A program made the position numbers and the translations under genes. Below the pieces are notes generated by a model that was not told where the DNA came from, did no database searches, and saw only the letters and a program-made list of their open reading frames with translations. From positions 1 through 41,815 of the forward strand of contig PKTJ01000020.1 in the NCBI GenBank assembly GCA_002869205.1: a stretch of DNA of 41,815 bases, given 5' to 3'. Each line of letters starts with the position of its first letter. Within the stretch, counting starts at the first letter, position 1. The stretch is from Candidatus Parcubacteria bacterium. GTDB lineage: Bacteria > Patescibacteriota > Patescibacteriia > Magasanikbacterales > UBA922. Positions 31,894 through 40,473 of this stretch are shown here, piece by piece.

Positions 31894-32118
31894 ATGCCGA
31901 AAGTCATCGTCGTCAAGGGGCGTGATTGCCCCAATTGCAAGATCCCAAGAGGGACGACCGACGGGACAGACTTCGTCTGCCCGACCTGTGAAGGAGACTT
32001 CTGCTCGCAGTGCTTCACCTCGCCCAATGACGGCGACGGTAGTGAGATCATCTGCCCGCTCTGCGGACAGCTGCTCGACCTGCCGGAACCCAGCGTCATC
32101 ACCCCGCGGCAGGACTAG
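31894..32118 (+). CDS. Zinc-ribbon protein (GC-rich cassette)
   Basis: The 74-residue protein is dominated by cysteine pairs: CPNC near the start, CPTC and CSQC in the middle and CPLC toward the end, separated by short acidic loops. This suggests two zinc sites of zinc-ribbon or RING-like geometry. The acidic, proline-ended tail is probably flexible. The ATG at 31894 is favoured over an in-frame upstream ATG at 31843 because GGAG lies 8 nt before it and the promoter overlaps the earlier part. Codon use is GC-rich against an AT-rich surrounding. The function is unknown; nucleic-acid or protein binding is plausible. Confidence 0.8.
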   Translation: MPKVIVVKGRDCPNCKIPRGTTDGTDFVCPTCEGDFCSQCFTSPNDGDGSEIICPLCGQLLDLPEPSVITPRQD

Positions 32119-32177
32119 CGCCTGGGTTTTCAAGGATCCGTCCTGTAATGGGGTGGTAAGTGACAAGGAGGATCGCG

Positions 32178-32201
32178 ATGATTACTATTCGCGGACCGTG
32201 A
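32178..32201 (+). CDS. Mini-ORF MITIRGP (3' module, copy B)
   Basis: AAGGAGG, 6 nt, then ATG and seven codons MITIRGP, ending in TGA at 32199-32201. The strongest ribosome site in the neighbourhood precedes this tiny frame. It parallels MNNIRAP at 19526 and MNTIRAPC at 40367 in length, sequence and relation to the following pseudoknot. It lies 59 nt after the zinc-ribbon stop. Confidence 0.65.
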   Translation: MITIRGP

Positions 32202-32228
32202 AGGGGAGCACGGTAAAAAACACCCCTT
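32195..32228 (+). ncRNA. H-type pseudoknot of 3' module, copy B
   Basis: Stem 1 is ACCGTG (32195-32200) with CACGGT (32209-32214). Loop bases AAGGGG (32201-32206) pair with CCCCTT (32223-32228), 6 bp. The last base of the TGA stop is the first base of stem 2. The AU-rich part after it holds ATTATCAT and AATTGAGGATAAAA, as in the other copies. Confidence 0.72.
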
Positions 32229-32265
32229 CCGATTATCATATTAAATTATTGAGATAATTGAGGAT

Positions 32266-32295
32266 AAAAAAGCCCCACAGATCTGGGGCTTTTTT
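32266..32295 (+). terminator. Terminator of the zinc-ribbon cassette
   Basis: AAAAAAGCCCCA, loop CAGATC, TGGGGCTTTTTT. Confidence 0.93.
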
Positions 32296-32296
32296 A

Positions 32297-32325
32297 TTGT
32301 CTAGTATTATATTTTTTGTTATAAT
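32297..32325 (+). promoter_or_regulatory. Promoter of the giant secreted protein gene
   Basis: TTGTCT (32297-32302), a 17-nt spacer and TATAAT (32320-32325), immediately after the previous terminator. Confidence 0.8.
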
Positions 32326-32354
32326 ATCCCCATCAATACAATCTATCGATGTAG

Positions 32355-35300
32355 ATGAAAAATAGGAATATTTTAATTTTGTGTTTTATAAGCGCTGCAT
32401 TTTGTGGTGTTTTTGGGTTTGCACAAGATTCATATGCAGTAGACTATTTGGCTGAGTATTGGGATACGGGTAACGCAACATCACCGGCTATTCCGGGGAC
32501 AGATCCGACTGCGACTACTACAACCTCAACAGTGGGCTTTAATATAGGTACAGGAGCTTTGAATGTTGACGGGTCAGAGGTTTCGTCTGGGGATGGTTTT
32601 ATTGTGCGCTATACCAGAGACATCGGTCCTGGTGAATATTCTTTCAATCTCGGTTCAGATGATGGAAGTCGAATTTATGTTGGTGATACACAGGTGATAG
32701 ATATGTGGGTTGATCAATCTTACACCACTTCAACAGGGGCTTATATCAATACCTCAACCCAAGAATTAAAAATAGAATATTATGAAAATGCGAGTGATGC
32801 TCGACTAACTTTTTCTTATCAAAGAATAATCTATGTAAGTTCAAGTTTTTCAGGAACTGAATATGGAACTCAGACCAATCCATATAATAGTTTTTACGAA
32901 GCATATAGCATAGCAGAAGACGGCGATATTATAGATCTCACCGGTACATTTGATTGGACAGATGTCAACCAGCTACAAGGTTATGAGACGAGTGGATATA
33001 TCATTGCAAAGAGCATTACTATTCAAGGACAAGGAGCTGATCAAACATTTGTGCAGGCGGCCAGTGAAGATGATATAGGTAACCGAAGAGTTTTTACTAT
33101 TTCATCTCCGGCATCTACAACAATCCAAAATCTATCGATTCGTTATGGAAAAGTAGATGCTAATGGTGGTTGTATTTCTATGTCACCTGGTACAAATCTA
33201 ACACTTATAAATACAGAGGTATACAATTGTCGTGCGACAGGTGCTACTCGGCAAGGTGGAGGTATATATGCAATTTCTGCTACTACAACTATAGAAAATT
33301 CAGCAATTTATAATAATGTTTCTGGTAGTAATGGTGGAGGTATCAGTAACACTACAGGAAATTTATATCTCACAAATTCTACAGTATATTCCAACCAACA
33401 AACCGGCGGTATTGGTGGTGGCGGTATCTTTACATATGGTGCTGGGGCTATTTATTATATTACAAATTCTACAATTACAAATAACACTGCTGCATGGGGT
33501 GGAGGAATGAATACATATACGAACGCTATTGCATATTTGAAAAATAGTATTGTCGCGGGAAATATAAGTACACTGACTACATGGCGTGACAATTTCTATC
33601 AATCTGGAGGAACATATGTTAGTGGCGGGTATAATATATTTGGATATAACACAGTCGGACCTACGGCGACTACGGGCGACTGGACTGATGCAGATGATGA
33701 CGATACCTATGATTTGTTTACTGTAGGAACTACTGGAACAATAAACTTTGATACAGCGGCAAGAAATAATAATAGTCCTATCTATACCAAAACGTGGGGA
33801 GTGCTTGTGGGTAGTATTGCTATAGATAATGGAAATGCGTCGGCTCATGGTCCAGTCGCCATTCCCTCGGCTGATCAGAGGACTGGTGCGCGAGTAAGTA
33901 CACTTGATATTGGTTCGTATGAGTACGCGGCAATTCTCACAGACATAGATGGTCCAGGAATTTTGAATCTTGATCCTACTGACGATGCAACAGCTGTAGA
34001 CGTGGACGCAACATTTGAAATAAATTTTAATGAAAACATTGTTACGAGTACGGGTAATATTGTTTTGTACAAGACTAGTGACGACAGTTTGGTCGAGACC
34101 ATAGATATTACATCTGCTCAAGTTGTGGCTTCGAGTACGACAGCACTCGTGTTTGATCCTACTACGACACTCGATAGTGAGACACAGTATTATATTATGA
34201 TTGATGCGACGACTGTGGATGATGCTCTTGGTAATAGTTTTGAGGGTATCACGGCAAGTACCACATGGAGCTTCACTACTGCTGACATTGTGAATCCAAC
34301 TGTCTCAACACTGTCTCCAATAGACGGTGCGTCAGACATTGCAGTGGACGCCAATCTCGTTATCACATTTGATGAAGATGTTTCTACGAGCACGGGAAGT
34401 TTTTATATTAGAGAATCAAGTGACGACAGTATTTTTGAAACATTCAATGTTGCATCGTCCACTCTCACTGCATCTGGCACAACAGCGTTTGTGCTCAATC
34501 CAACAAGTAATTTTGCCAGTGAGACGGGTTATTATGTAACTATTGATGCTACGGCCGTGGACGATACGTCGGGCAATAGTTTTGCAGGAATTAGTGCAAC
34601 GACAACATGGAATTTTACTTCGGCTGACACTACCAATCCAAGTGTATCAACACTATCTCCAGCAGACGATGAAACTGATGTAGCGATTGCGTCCAATCTT
34701 GTCATTACCTTTGACGAAGCAGTGGATGCAGAGAGCGGAAACATTACGATCTATAAGACTGCTGACGATTCTACTGTCGAAGCATTTGATGTAACATCTG
34801 ACATTACCGGATCAGGTACGGTACAGATCACGGTGAATCCAGCAAGCAACTTTGATTATGAAACAGAATACTATGTAACAATTGCGACGACTGCATTTGA
34901 TGATAGTGATTCCAATAGCTATGCAGGAATTACGGCAAGCACAACATGGAGCTTCACCACAGGAGACACGCCAGCGTGTCCTGCAGTAGACAATGCCGCT
35001 ACATACGCAAGCTATCCTGGATGTGCAGTACTTACGTGTAATAGCGGTTATACACTTAGCGGTGGATCATGTATTGCTCCAGGCGGCGGAAGTTCTGCGC
35101 CGCCACCTCCACCAGTAGTGACAGAAGAACCAGTGCTCGGAGAAGATGGACTAGAATTTGATATAGATAATGTAGAATTCATCGCCATATCTGAAACAGA
35201 GGATTTTGACGGTGTGAGCTGGGAAACATATACTGGCGGTGATTCCATCATAAACAGTGATAAAACGCTGTATATCAAGTTTAGAAGCCCACAGGGTGGT

Positions 35301-35939
35301 GAAACAGATGTGTATGTGGTTGAGAAGGGGAAAGGGGAGAGTGAGAATGAGATTGAGGATGAGGTTGAGGACGAGAATAAGGATAAGGCTGAGATTGAGA
35401 TTAAGGATGAGGATGGTGCGTGTAAGTTTGAAAGGGATTTGCTAGTAGGTATGAGTGGAGAAGATGTACGCGTACTACAAACATATCTCAATACTAATGG
35501 TTTTGTATTAAGAAACTCTGGAATCGGTTCACCGGGTAATGAGTCAACATATTTCGGTCCTGCAACACGAAGTGCACTAGAAAAATTTCAAGCTCACAAA
35601 AACCTCATAATCACCGGCAGACTCGATGCTCAGACGAGAGAAGTGTTCGGATGTATGGTAGAAAAAATTGAAACACCAACCACACCACCAAAGCCATCTG
35701 CATACACATTCACACGAGACCTGGTGCATGGTATGTATGGATTTGATGTGCTGGAATTACAAAAATATTTAAATACAAATGGATTTACTGTAACAAAAGA
35801 TGGCTACGGATCAATCGGAAATGAAACAACATACTTCGGTCCTGCAACACTCGACGCATTGATCAGATTTCAAACAGCAAATAATATTTATCCAAATGTT
35901 GGATATTTTGGGCCTATAACTAGGAGTGTGATGAGGTAA
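32355..35939 (+). CDS. Giant secreted beta-helix / Ig-like / peptidoglycan-binding surface protein
   Basis: The 1194-residue secreted protein has the following order. Signal peptide (about 1-28). PA14-like domain (about 30-155: VRYTRDIGPGEYSFNLGSDD, in part). Pectin-lyase-like parallel beta-helix (about 160-470) with GGGIYAI and TIENSAIYNN-type rungs. Three Big_5/SbsA Ig-like repeats (about 540-640, 645-750 and 755-860), each with LSPxDxxxDV and WSFTTxD. A small Cys module and a proline hinge. A low-complexity Glu/Asp/Lys segment coded by GAGGATGAG-like repeats. Two PG_binding_1 domains (about 1030-1100 and 1120-1194, LQTYLNTNGF / YFGPATRSALEKFQ). It is a likely cell-surface adhesin anchored to peptidoglycan, its own or a host's. 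Confidence 0.9.
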   Translation: MKNRNILILCFISAAFCGVFGFAQDSYAVDYLAEYWDTGNATSPAIPGTDPTATTTTSTVGFNIGTGALNVDGSEVSSGDGFIVRYTRDIGPGEYSFNLGSDDGSRIYVGDTQVIDMWVDQSYTTSTGAYINTSTQELKIEYYENASDARLTFSYQRIIYVSSSFSGTEYGTQTNPYNSFYEAYSIAEDGDIIDLTGTFDWTDVNQLQGYETSGYIIAKSITIQGQGADQTFVQAASEDDIGNRRVFTISSPASTTIQNLSIRYGKVDANGGCISMSPGTNLTLINTEVYNCRATGATRQGGGIYAISATTTIENSAIYNNVSGSNGGGISNTTGNLYLTNSTVYSNQQTGGIGGGGIFTYGAGAIYYITNSTITNNTAAWGGGMNTYTNAIAYLKNSIVAGNISTLTTWRDNFYQSGGTYVSGGYNIFGYNTVGPTATTGDWTDADDDDTYDLFTVGTTGTINFDTAARNNNSPIYTKTWGVLVGSIAIDNGNASAHGPVAIPSADQRTGARVSTLDIGSYEYAAILTDIDGPGILNLDPTDDATAVDVDATFEINFNENIVTSTGNIVLYKTSDDSLVETIDITSAQVVASSTTALVFDPTTTLDSETQYYIMIDATTVDDALGNSFEGITASTTWSFTTADIVNPTVSTLSPIDGASDIAVDANLVITFDEDVSTSTGSFYIRESSDDSIFETFNVASSTLTASGTTAFVLNPTSNFASETGYYVTIDATAVDDTSGNSFAGISATTTWNFTSADTTNPSVSTLSPADDETDVAIASNLVITFDEAVDAESGNITIYKTADDSTVEAFDVTSDITGSGTVQITVNPASNFDYETEYYVTIATTAFDDSDSNSYAGITASTTWSFTTGDTPACPAVDNAATYASYPGCAVLTCNSGYTLSGGSCIAPGGGSSAPPPPPVVTEEPVLGEDGLEFDIDNVEFIAISETEDFDGVSWETYTGGDSIINSDKTLYIKFRSPQGGETDVYVVEKGKGESENEIEDEVEDENKDKAEIEIKDEDGACKFERDLLVGMSGEDVRVLQTYLNTNGFVLRNSGIGSPGNESTYFGPATRSALEKFQAHKNLIITGRLDAQTREVFGCMVEKIETPTTPPKPSAYTFTRDLVHGMYGFDVLELQKYLNTNGFTVTKDGYGSIGNETTYFGPATLDALIRFQTANNIYPNVGYFGPITRSVMR

Positions 35940-35940
35940 T

Positions 35941-36059
35941 GTCATCCCGAGCGAGCCCGTAGAGGCGACGAGGCCTGCCTGCCGGTAGGCAGGGATCTAG
36001 ACACGTATATTACCTCAATCATTGTGACTAGATTCCTCACTCTTCGGATTCGGAATGAC
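35941..36059. repeat. GTCATCCCGA inverted-repeat element, copy 3
   Basis: It starts one base after the stop codon of the giant gene. The left end GTCATCCCGA and right end TCGGAATGAC are imperfect. It also contains the nested palindrome CCTGCCTGCCGGTAGGCAGG (35974-35993). Confidence 0.8.
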
Positions 36060-36073
36060 AAAAAAACAGTATT

Positions 36074-36103
36074 AAAAAAAGCTCCACGGGTGTGGGGCTT
36101 TTT
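36074..36103 (+). terminator. Bidirectional terminator between convergent genes
   Basis: AAAAAAAGCTCCAC, loop GGGT, GTGGGGCTTTTT. It lies between the plus-strand surface protein and the minus-strand AAA ATPase gene. Confidence 0.9.
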
Positions 36104-36120
36104 ATTTGTAGATATATATT

Positions 36121-37884
36121 CTATTTAAAAAATTTTAAAGATTCTTTTATAAGATCTGGTATGTCAGATACATCGAAGTTAATTGCTATGTCTAGTTCTG
36201 AAATATTTATTTTATATTTTTTTTGAATTTCTTCTTTCACCATTCTGTAAATTTCTTTTCCCGGTAATTTTGAATAGGGGAAAGTATAATATTTATCTCT
36301 AATATCATTTCTTATCTGTATTGTGGAGGTTTGGATATCTGTAAAAAGTAGGTCGATAAGTCTGTAAGAGTCGTTTAATTTTCCTCGTAACACCCCTTCG
36401 AGATTATCTAGTATTTTGTCCCTATTTTCTGCAACCACATCATTAATTATTTTTTCAATGTCTTCGTCTTTTATTTTCAAAGTAGGGTATTTTTGTTTTA
36501 TAGTTTTATTTATTAATTTTGGATTCAAAAGATAGTTTTCTACTTCGTGTACATCTAAAAAACAAATCGAAATATCCTTATCATTATATGTAGTTTTTAT
36601 TTTTTCTAAATATGTATCAGGAATAGAATCACTGTCTCTAATAAATAATGCTTTAAATTTTAATTTGTTAATATCACGAGATCTTTTTAAAAATTTTAAA
36701 TCTGAATCTGAATCTCCACCACAGCTTATTATTTTAAATTCTGGATTTTTATAATTTAGTTTTTCTAAAAAAAGTTTTATAATCTTAAAACCGTTTCCAG
36801 AATTAGAATCTTCGAGAAAAATGTATTTTATCTCCTTTTCTTCTGTTATATCTTCCTCATCTAATAATCCATCTTCATATAGTGATTTTAGATAATCACC
36901 GTATTCATTTATAGATTTTTGTTTATTTTGTTTCTTGTTTACCAGAATTAAATGATCATTTTTCTCTATAGCATTTTTAATAAAAATTTGTGAATGAGTT
37001 GCAACTATAATCTGTTTACCTTCTTCAACTAATTTTGTAAGTATGTTGTATAAAGAATTTTGTAACCTGTAATGTAGGTGGGCATCCGGCTCATCAATCA
37101 GAATAATTTTTGCATCTGAAGTTACTATGTAGACAAGTATTTGGAGTATCTGTTGAAAGCCACTTCCAGCAGATGAAATATCTAAATTGTTGTATTTTCC
37201 ATCCTTATATATAGAAGATAAATGAATATCATGTGTTTCATTAGAAGACAGTACAACATTAAAACTATCTTTAAGATAATAGTTGAGAATTTCTAATTCT
37301 TTTTTAGATAACCCTTTTATTTGGTTTCTTAAAACCTCATTTGATTTTCCAGAACTAACATAATAATCTACCACTTCTTTTGTCTTTATTTCTTCTCTGT
37401 TAACCACCCCTGCAAAAGAAGGTATCAATAATGGTTGTTTATCTTTTGTGATTTTCAAAATACTTTTTTTGTAGCTTGGTGGGCCGTCTTCACCATCCAA
37501 ATTACTACTGATTACCAGAGGGTTGCCTCCTGGAAAAGAGAGTCTCTCCATAAACTCAACACCGTCATCCATAGTAATTTTAATTTGTGTTGTTTTGTCT
37601 CTTCGGCTTCTAATTTTAAGGCCTTCTGATAAATAAGATTTATCGTGTAGAGCTAGTGGAAAAGATTTTAACATTATCCCCTTTAATTTTTTTATATCTT
37701 TCGTGTCTTTTCCACTGATTCCTTCTGTAGTTTTTAAAAAATAGAAAGCCAAAAACAATGCTTGAATCAAAGAGCTTTTTCCAGAATTGTTTGCTCCTAC
37801 AAGAAGATTAAGGCCTTGACCAAACTCTAGTTTTGATTTTTGGAAACCCTTGAAAAGAGAAACCTCTAAAGATTTTATTTTCAT
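36121..37884 (-). CDS. AAA ATPase with TOPRIM/DUF4435-like domain (OLD- or PARIS-like defence candidate)
   Basis: The 587-residue protein begins at the ATG at 37884 (MKIKSLEVSLFKGF); a farther upstream ATG adds unconserved residues. The N-terminal SMC/RecF-like ATPase has Walker A GANNSGKSS (30-38), signature SSAGSGFQQ, Walker B KIILIDEPDAHLH and H-loop IIVATHSQ. The C-terminal part has KYIFLEDSNSG, an SCGGDSDSD segment, ALFIRDSDS and HEVENYLLNP, a TOPRIM/DUF4435-like pattern seen in OLD nucleases and the AriB subunit of PARIS. It could be an anti-phage effector. Codon use is very AT-rich, even for this genome, suggesting recent transfer. Confidence 0.82.
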   Translation of the reverse strand: MKIKSLEVSLFKGFQKSKLEFGQGLNLLVGANNSGKSSLIQALFLAFYFLKTTEGISGKDTKDIKKLKGIMLKSFPLALHDKSYLSEGLKIRSRRDKTTQIKITMDDGVEFMERLSFPGGNPLVISSNLDGEDGPPSYKKSILKITKDKQPLLIPSFAGVVNREEIKTKEVVDYYVSSGKSNEVLRNQIKGLSKKELEILNYYLKDSFNVVLSSNETHDIHLSSIYKDGKYNNLDISSAGSGFQQILQILVYIVTSDAKIILIDEPDAHLHYRLQNSLYNILTKLVEEGKQIIVATHSQIFIKNAIEKNDHLILVNKKQNKQKSINEYGDYLKSLYEDGLLDEEDITEEKEIKYIFLEDSNSGNGFKIIKLFLEKLNYKNPEFKIISCGGDSDSDLKFLKRSRDINKLKFKALFIRDSDSIPDTYLEKIKTTYNDKDISICFLDVHEVENYLLNPKLINKTIKQKYPTLKIKDEDIEKIINDVVAENRDKILDNLEGVLRGKLNDSYRLIDLLFTDIQTSTIQIRNDIRDKYYTFPYSKLPGKEIYRMVKEEIQKKYKINISELDIAINFDVSDIPDLIKESLKFFK

Positions 37885-37938
37885 ATAATTATTTATTTTG
37901 AGTGTATTTACGATAGCACTAATACTCCACTCCGTCAA

Positions 37939-38044
37939 GATAAAAAACCGCCCAAATCAGACGGTCTCGAGGATCGTTCCGCCTCTTCGGCGGATACAGG
38001 ATTTTATGGGGGTAGTAGGGGGATTTCCCCCTACCTATAATCCT
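37939..38044. other. Intergenic hairpins between two minus-strand genes
   Basis: TCCGCC/GGCGGA hairpin (37978-37994) and GTAGGGGGA/TCCCCCTAC hairpin (38015-38034), the latter just downstream of the permease gene on the minus strand and without a T tract. No gene is seen. Confidence 0.6.
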
Positions 38045-39013
38045 CTAGAACACAAAATTAATCAAATACCCAATCATAATAATCCCCACCGTAACAATAC
38101 CAAAAAACGCAGCAAGGAGAGGTAAGCGCAGGACGCGCTTGAGGATCATGGCTTCGGGGAGTGAGAGGCCGACGATGGCCATCATAAACGCGAGGCCGGT
38201 ACCGATGGGGACACCTTTTGCAATGAGTGACTGGATGACGGGGATAGTGCCGCTTGCATTACTGTAGAGCGGGACAGCGAGGATGACGGCGAGTGGGACT
38301 GCCCAGATGCCGGCGATTTGTAAGTAGGTTTCGAAAAACCCTTGAGGTACATAGCCGTGGATGAGTGAACCGATAGCGACACCGGCGATGAGGTAGAGGG
38401 AGATTTTTTTTGTTATATCAAATGCTTCTTTTGAAACTTTGATAAGTATTTGATTGAATGTTGGTTTTTGTTTTTTGCAGCAACAACATTTCTTTTCTGC
38501 CTCGTCGAGATCTATGACATACTTTTCCATCTTGAGGCGACCGAGGATCATACCACCGATGATACCGATTGCGAGTCCTGATATGATATATACGAGTGTT
38601 ACTTTCCAGCCAAACAGTCCGATGAAGAGTGCGATGGCGATCTCATTGATGAGTGGGGAGGTGATGAGGAATGAAAACACCACGCCGAGTGGTATTCCCG
38701 CGCGAAGGAAATTGATGAAGAGCGGGATAGATGAGCAAGAGCAAAATGGGGTGAGTGCTCCGAAGAGTGATGCGATCACATGGTCGAGGCCGTAGAACTT
38801 TCTGCTCGTGAGAAACGCTTGGAATTTCTTGGTAGGTAAGTAGTGTCGTACCAGACTCATGAGGTGGGTGACGACGATGAGGAGGATGAAGATTTTGAGG
38901 AGGTCGTATATGAAAAAATTGACCGAGTGGGCGAGGGCGGTTTCGTGGGCAATATTGAATAGGTTGTAGGTGAGGTAGTCTGCGAGGGTTTGGATGGGGG
39001 AGAAAATGTCCAT
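38045..39013 (-). CDS. ArsP/DUF318-type permease
   Basis: The 322-residue membrane protein has eight or more helices of the permease family PF03773 (ArsP-like). Conserved features are LFGALTPFCSCSSIPLFINFLRAGIPLG (in part), with a cysteine-rich CSCSS turn, SFLITSPLINEIA, and the second-half counterpart VPLYSNASGTIPVIQSL. The central cytoplasmic loop holds a CCCC cluster (EKKCCCCKKQKP), suggestive of soft-metal or metalloid binding. Relatives export organoarsenicals or other solutes. The ligand here cannot be told. Confidence 0.9.
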   Translation of the reverse strand: MDIFSPIQTLADYLTYNLFNIAHETALAHSVNFFIYDLLKIFILLIVVTHLMSLVRHYLPTKKFQAFLTSRKFYGLDHVIASLFGALTPFCSCSSIPLFINFLRAGIPLGVVFSFLITSPLINEIAIALFIGLFGWKVTLVYIISGLAIGIIGGMILGRLKMEKYVIDLDEAEKKCCCCKKQKPTFNQILIKVSKEAFDITKKISLYLIAGVAIGSLIHGYVPQGFFETYLQIAGIWAVPLAVILAVPLYSNASGTIPVIQSLIAKGVPIGTGLAFMMAIVGLSLPEAMILKRVLRLPLLAAFFGIVTVGIIMIGYLINFVF

Positions 39014-39044
39014 ATTTTTTTTGATAGTTAACAGGGGATAGTAT

Positions 39045-39105
39045 AGCAGGAAAAAAGGTATTTGTAATTAGGCTTTTGCCTTGACAAATGCCTTTTTTTG
39101 TGATA
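39045..39105 (+). repeat. 61-nt promoter-bearing repeat, copy 1 (before asparaginase)
   Basis: Identical over 61 nt to 40525-40585. It is a long inverted repeat: AAAAAAGGTATTTGT with ACAAATGCCTTTTTT (one T:G), enclosing AGGC-TTTT-GCCT. The 3' arm followed by T7 would act as a terminator. TTGACA (39081-39086) with a 17-nt spacer and TATGTT (39104-39109) form a promoter, so the element both insulates and starts transcription. Confidence 0.9.
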
Positions 39106-39222
39106 TGTTATTTTATTCACACTACGTGTGGAATGTTCTTTTTGTCAGAGAAAGCGCGTCGGCAAGGTGCCGGCGTATTCGATTTTAGACCGGTTTCGTA
39201 ACCAGTAGAGGGAGATCGAACG

Positions 39223-40320
39223 ATGAGAAAACCGATGAAATTCCACGTGATCAACACGGGCGGGACGCTCGGCATGGTCGGCAAGCCGCTTGTGCCGGCG
39301 GCATCCGCTGAAGAGCTCCTCGAAGGCATCAAGGTGCCCAAGGGAGTCAAGCTGAACCTCCAGGACATGGATGAGAAGCAGGATTCCACCAACGTGTGGA
39401 ACGCGGATCGTCTGGTCATGGGTCAGATGATCGAGGCGGCGTACGAGACGCACGACGCCTTCATCGTCCTGCACGGCACGGACTCGCTTGCCGAGACCTG
39501 CTCCTACCTCTCGATGCTCTTCAAGCTGTCCCTGCAGAAGCCGGTCTTCGTGATCGGCGCGCAGATGACGAAGATCGAGGCAGGTAGCGACGTGGCGATG
39601 CAGATCGAGAACGCGCTGCGCGTTGCGAAGTCCTTCGTCAAGAACAGCATCGTCGGCGTGTACAACGTTTGCATCGGCGAGGTGCTCCACGGCGCGCGGG
39701 TGTGTAAGCGTCGCGACAGCGCCTTCGACGCCTTCCACACCCCCGGTGTGCATCCCGTCGCCCACGCCTTCCCTCACATCATGATCAAGGAGGGGGTCCG
39801 GCGCAAGGACGAGGTCACCGCGGTGCAGGGTCTGCGCCTCGATTCCAAGTTCGAGCGCCACGTGGTCTCGCTCGTCGTGTCCGCCGACGCTCCGCCCTAT
39901 GTCCTCATGGACATGGTCAAGGCCGGGCGGATTCGTGGCGTCGTACTCGAATGCAAGGGAGCGGGGAATATCCCTGACCGTCCTTGGGAAACCGAAGGTG
40001 ACGACGCCTTCTCTTGGATCGACGCGATCCGGGCCGCGACCGATGCTGGTATCCACGTGGGTATCGTCTCGCCGTTCGAGGACGGTCGAGTCATCCTCGA
40101 TCGCTACGGGCTGGGTGCCAAGGCCAAGGCCGCCGGCGCTCTCTCGCTCGAGAGCATGACGCCGCCCATGGCCGACACCAAGTTCCGGCAGGCCATCGCG
40201 ATGTTCCCGAAGGATCCGGCGCGCATCCAGCGCTTCCTCTCGGCGGACATGCTCAACGAGCTCCTCGACGGATTCGAGGATGAGAGCGACGAAGACGACG
40301 ACGAGGTCGTGAAGGACTGA
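39223..40320 (+). CDS. L-asparaginase family protein (GC-rich cassette)
   Basis: The 365-residue enzyme hydrolyses L-asparagine, or related amides, to aspartate and ammonia. The two catalytic motifs are INTGGTLG (T15) and VLHGTDSLAET (T86, D87). FVIGAQMTKIEAGSDVAMQIENAL (in part) and RVCKRRDSAFDAFHTPG (catalytic Lys context) also match. No signal peptide is seen, so it is cytoplasmic. A GAGGGAG ribosome site lies 8 nt before ATG 39223. A highly acidic tail (EDESDEDDDEVVKD) ends the protein. The GC-rich codons differ sharply from the adjacent permease. It is followed by the third IRAP mini-ORF module. Confidence 0.92.
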   Translation: MRKPMKFHVINTGGTLGMVGKPLVPAASAEELLEGIKVPKGVKLNLQDMDEKQDSTNVWNADRLVMGQMIEAAYETHDAFIVLHGTDSLAETCSYLSMLFKLSLQKPVFVIGAQMTKIEAGSDVAMQIENALRVAKSFVKNSIVGVYNVCIGEVLHGARVCKRRDSAFDAFHTPGVHPVAHAFPHIMIKEGVRRKDEVTAVQGLRLDSKFERHVVSLVVSADAPPYVLMDMVKAGRIRGVVLECKGAGNIPDRPWETEGDDAFSWIDAIRAATDAGIHVGIVSPFEDGRVILDRYGLGAKAKAAGALSLESMTPPMADTKFRQAIAMFPKDPARIQRFLSADMLNELLDGFEDESDEDDDEVVKD

Positions 40321-40366
40321 TCCGATCACAGTACGGCCTCTGACGACAACATCAAGGAGAACCACG

Positions 40367-40393
40367 ATGAATACGATTCGTGCGCCCTGTTAA
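40367..40393 (+). CDS. Mini-ORF MNTIRAPC (3' module, copy C)
   Basis: AAGGAGA, 7 nt, then ATG and eight codons MNTIRAPC, ending in TAA at 40391-40393, 46 nt after the asparaginase stop. The last codons form one arm of the hairpin GCCCTG/CAGGGC (about 40383-40400) with the stop codon in the loop. Compared with the two other copies, one extra Cys codon follows IRAP. Confidence 0.65.
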   Translation: MNTIRAPC

Positions 40394-40401
40394 ATCAGGG
40401 C

Positions 40402-40433
40402 CGCTGTCCGGGGGCAGCGTTATCAAAACCCCC
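40402..40433 (+). ncRNA. H-type pseudoknot of 3' module, copy C
   Basis: Stem 1 is CGCTG (40402-40406) with CAGCG (40415-40419). Loop GGGGG (40410-40414) pairs with CCCCC (40429-40433). The strand sequences differ from copies A and B while the topology is kept. ATTATCAT and ATTGAGAAATAAAA follow, as in the others. Confidence 0.7.
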
Positions 40434-40473
40434 TTCGATTATCATTTTTATAACATAGAAATGATTGAGAAAT

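Noticed and set aside
33363-34121. A 252-codon minus-strand frame within the giant surface protein gene
   Set aside because: It is Cys/Ile/Ser-rich with no motif, and it mirrors the Thr/Asn-rich repeats of the real gene.
39145-40365. A 406-codon open frame on the minus strand opposite the asparaginase gene
   Set aside because: It is a by-product of GC-rich codons. The plus strand encodes clear asparaginase motifs, and the minus product has no recognisable domain and is Arg/His/Asp-rich.
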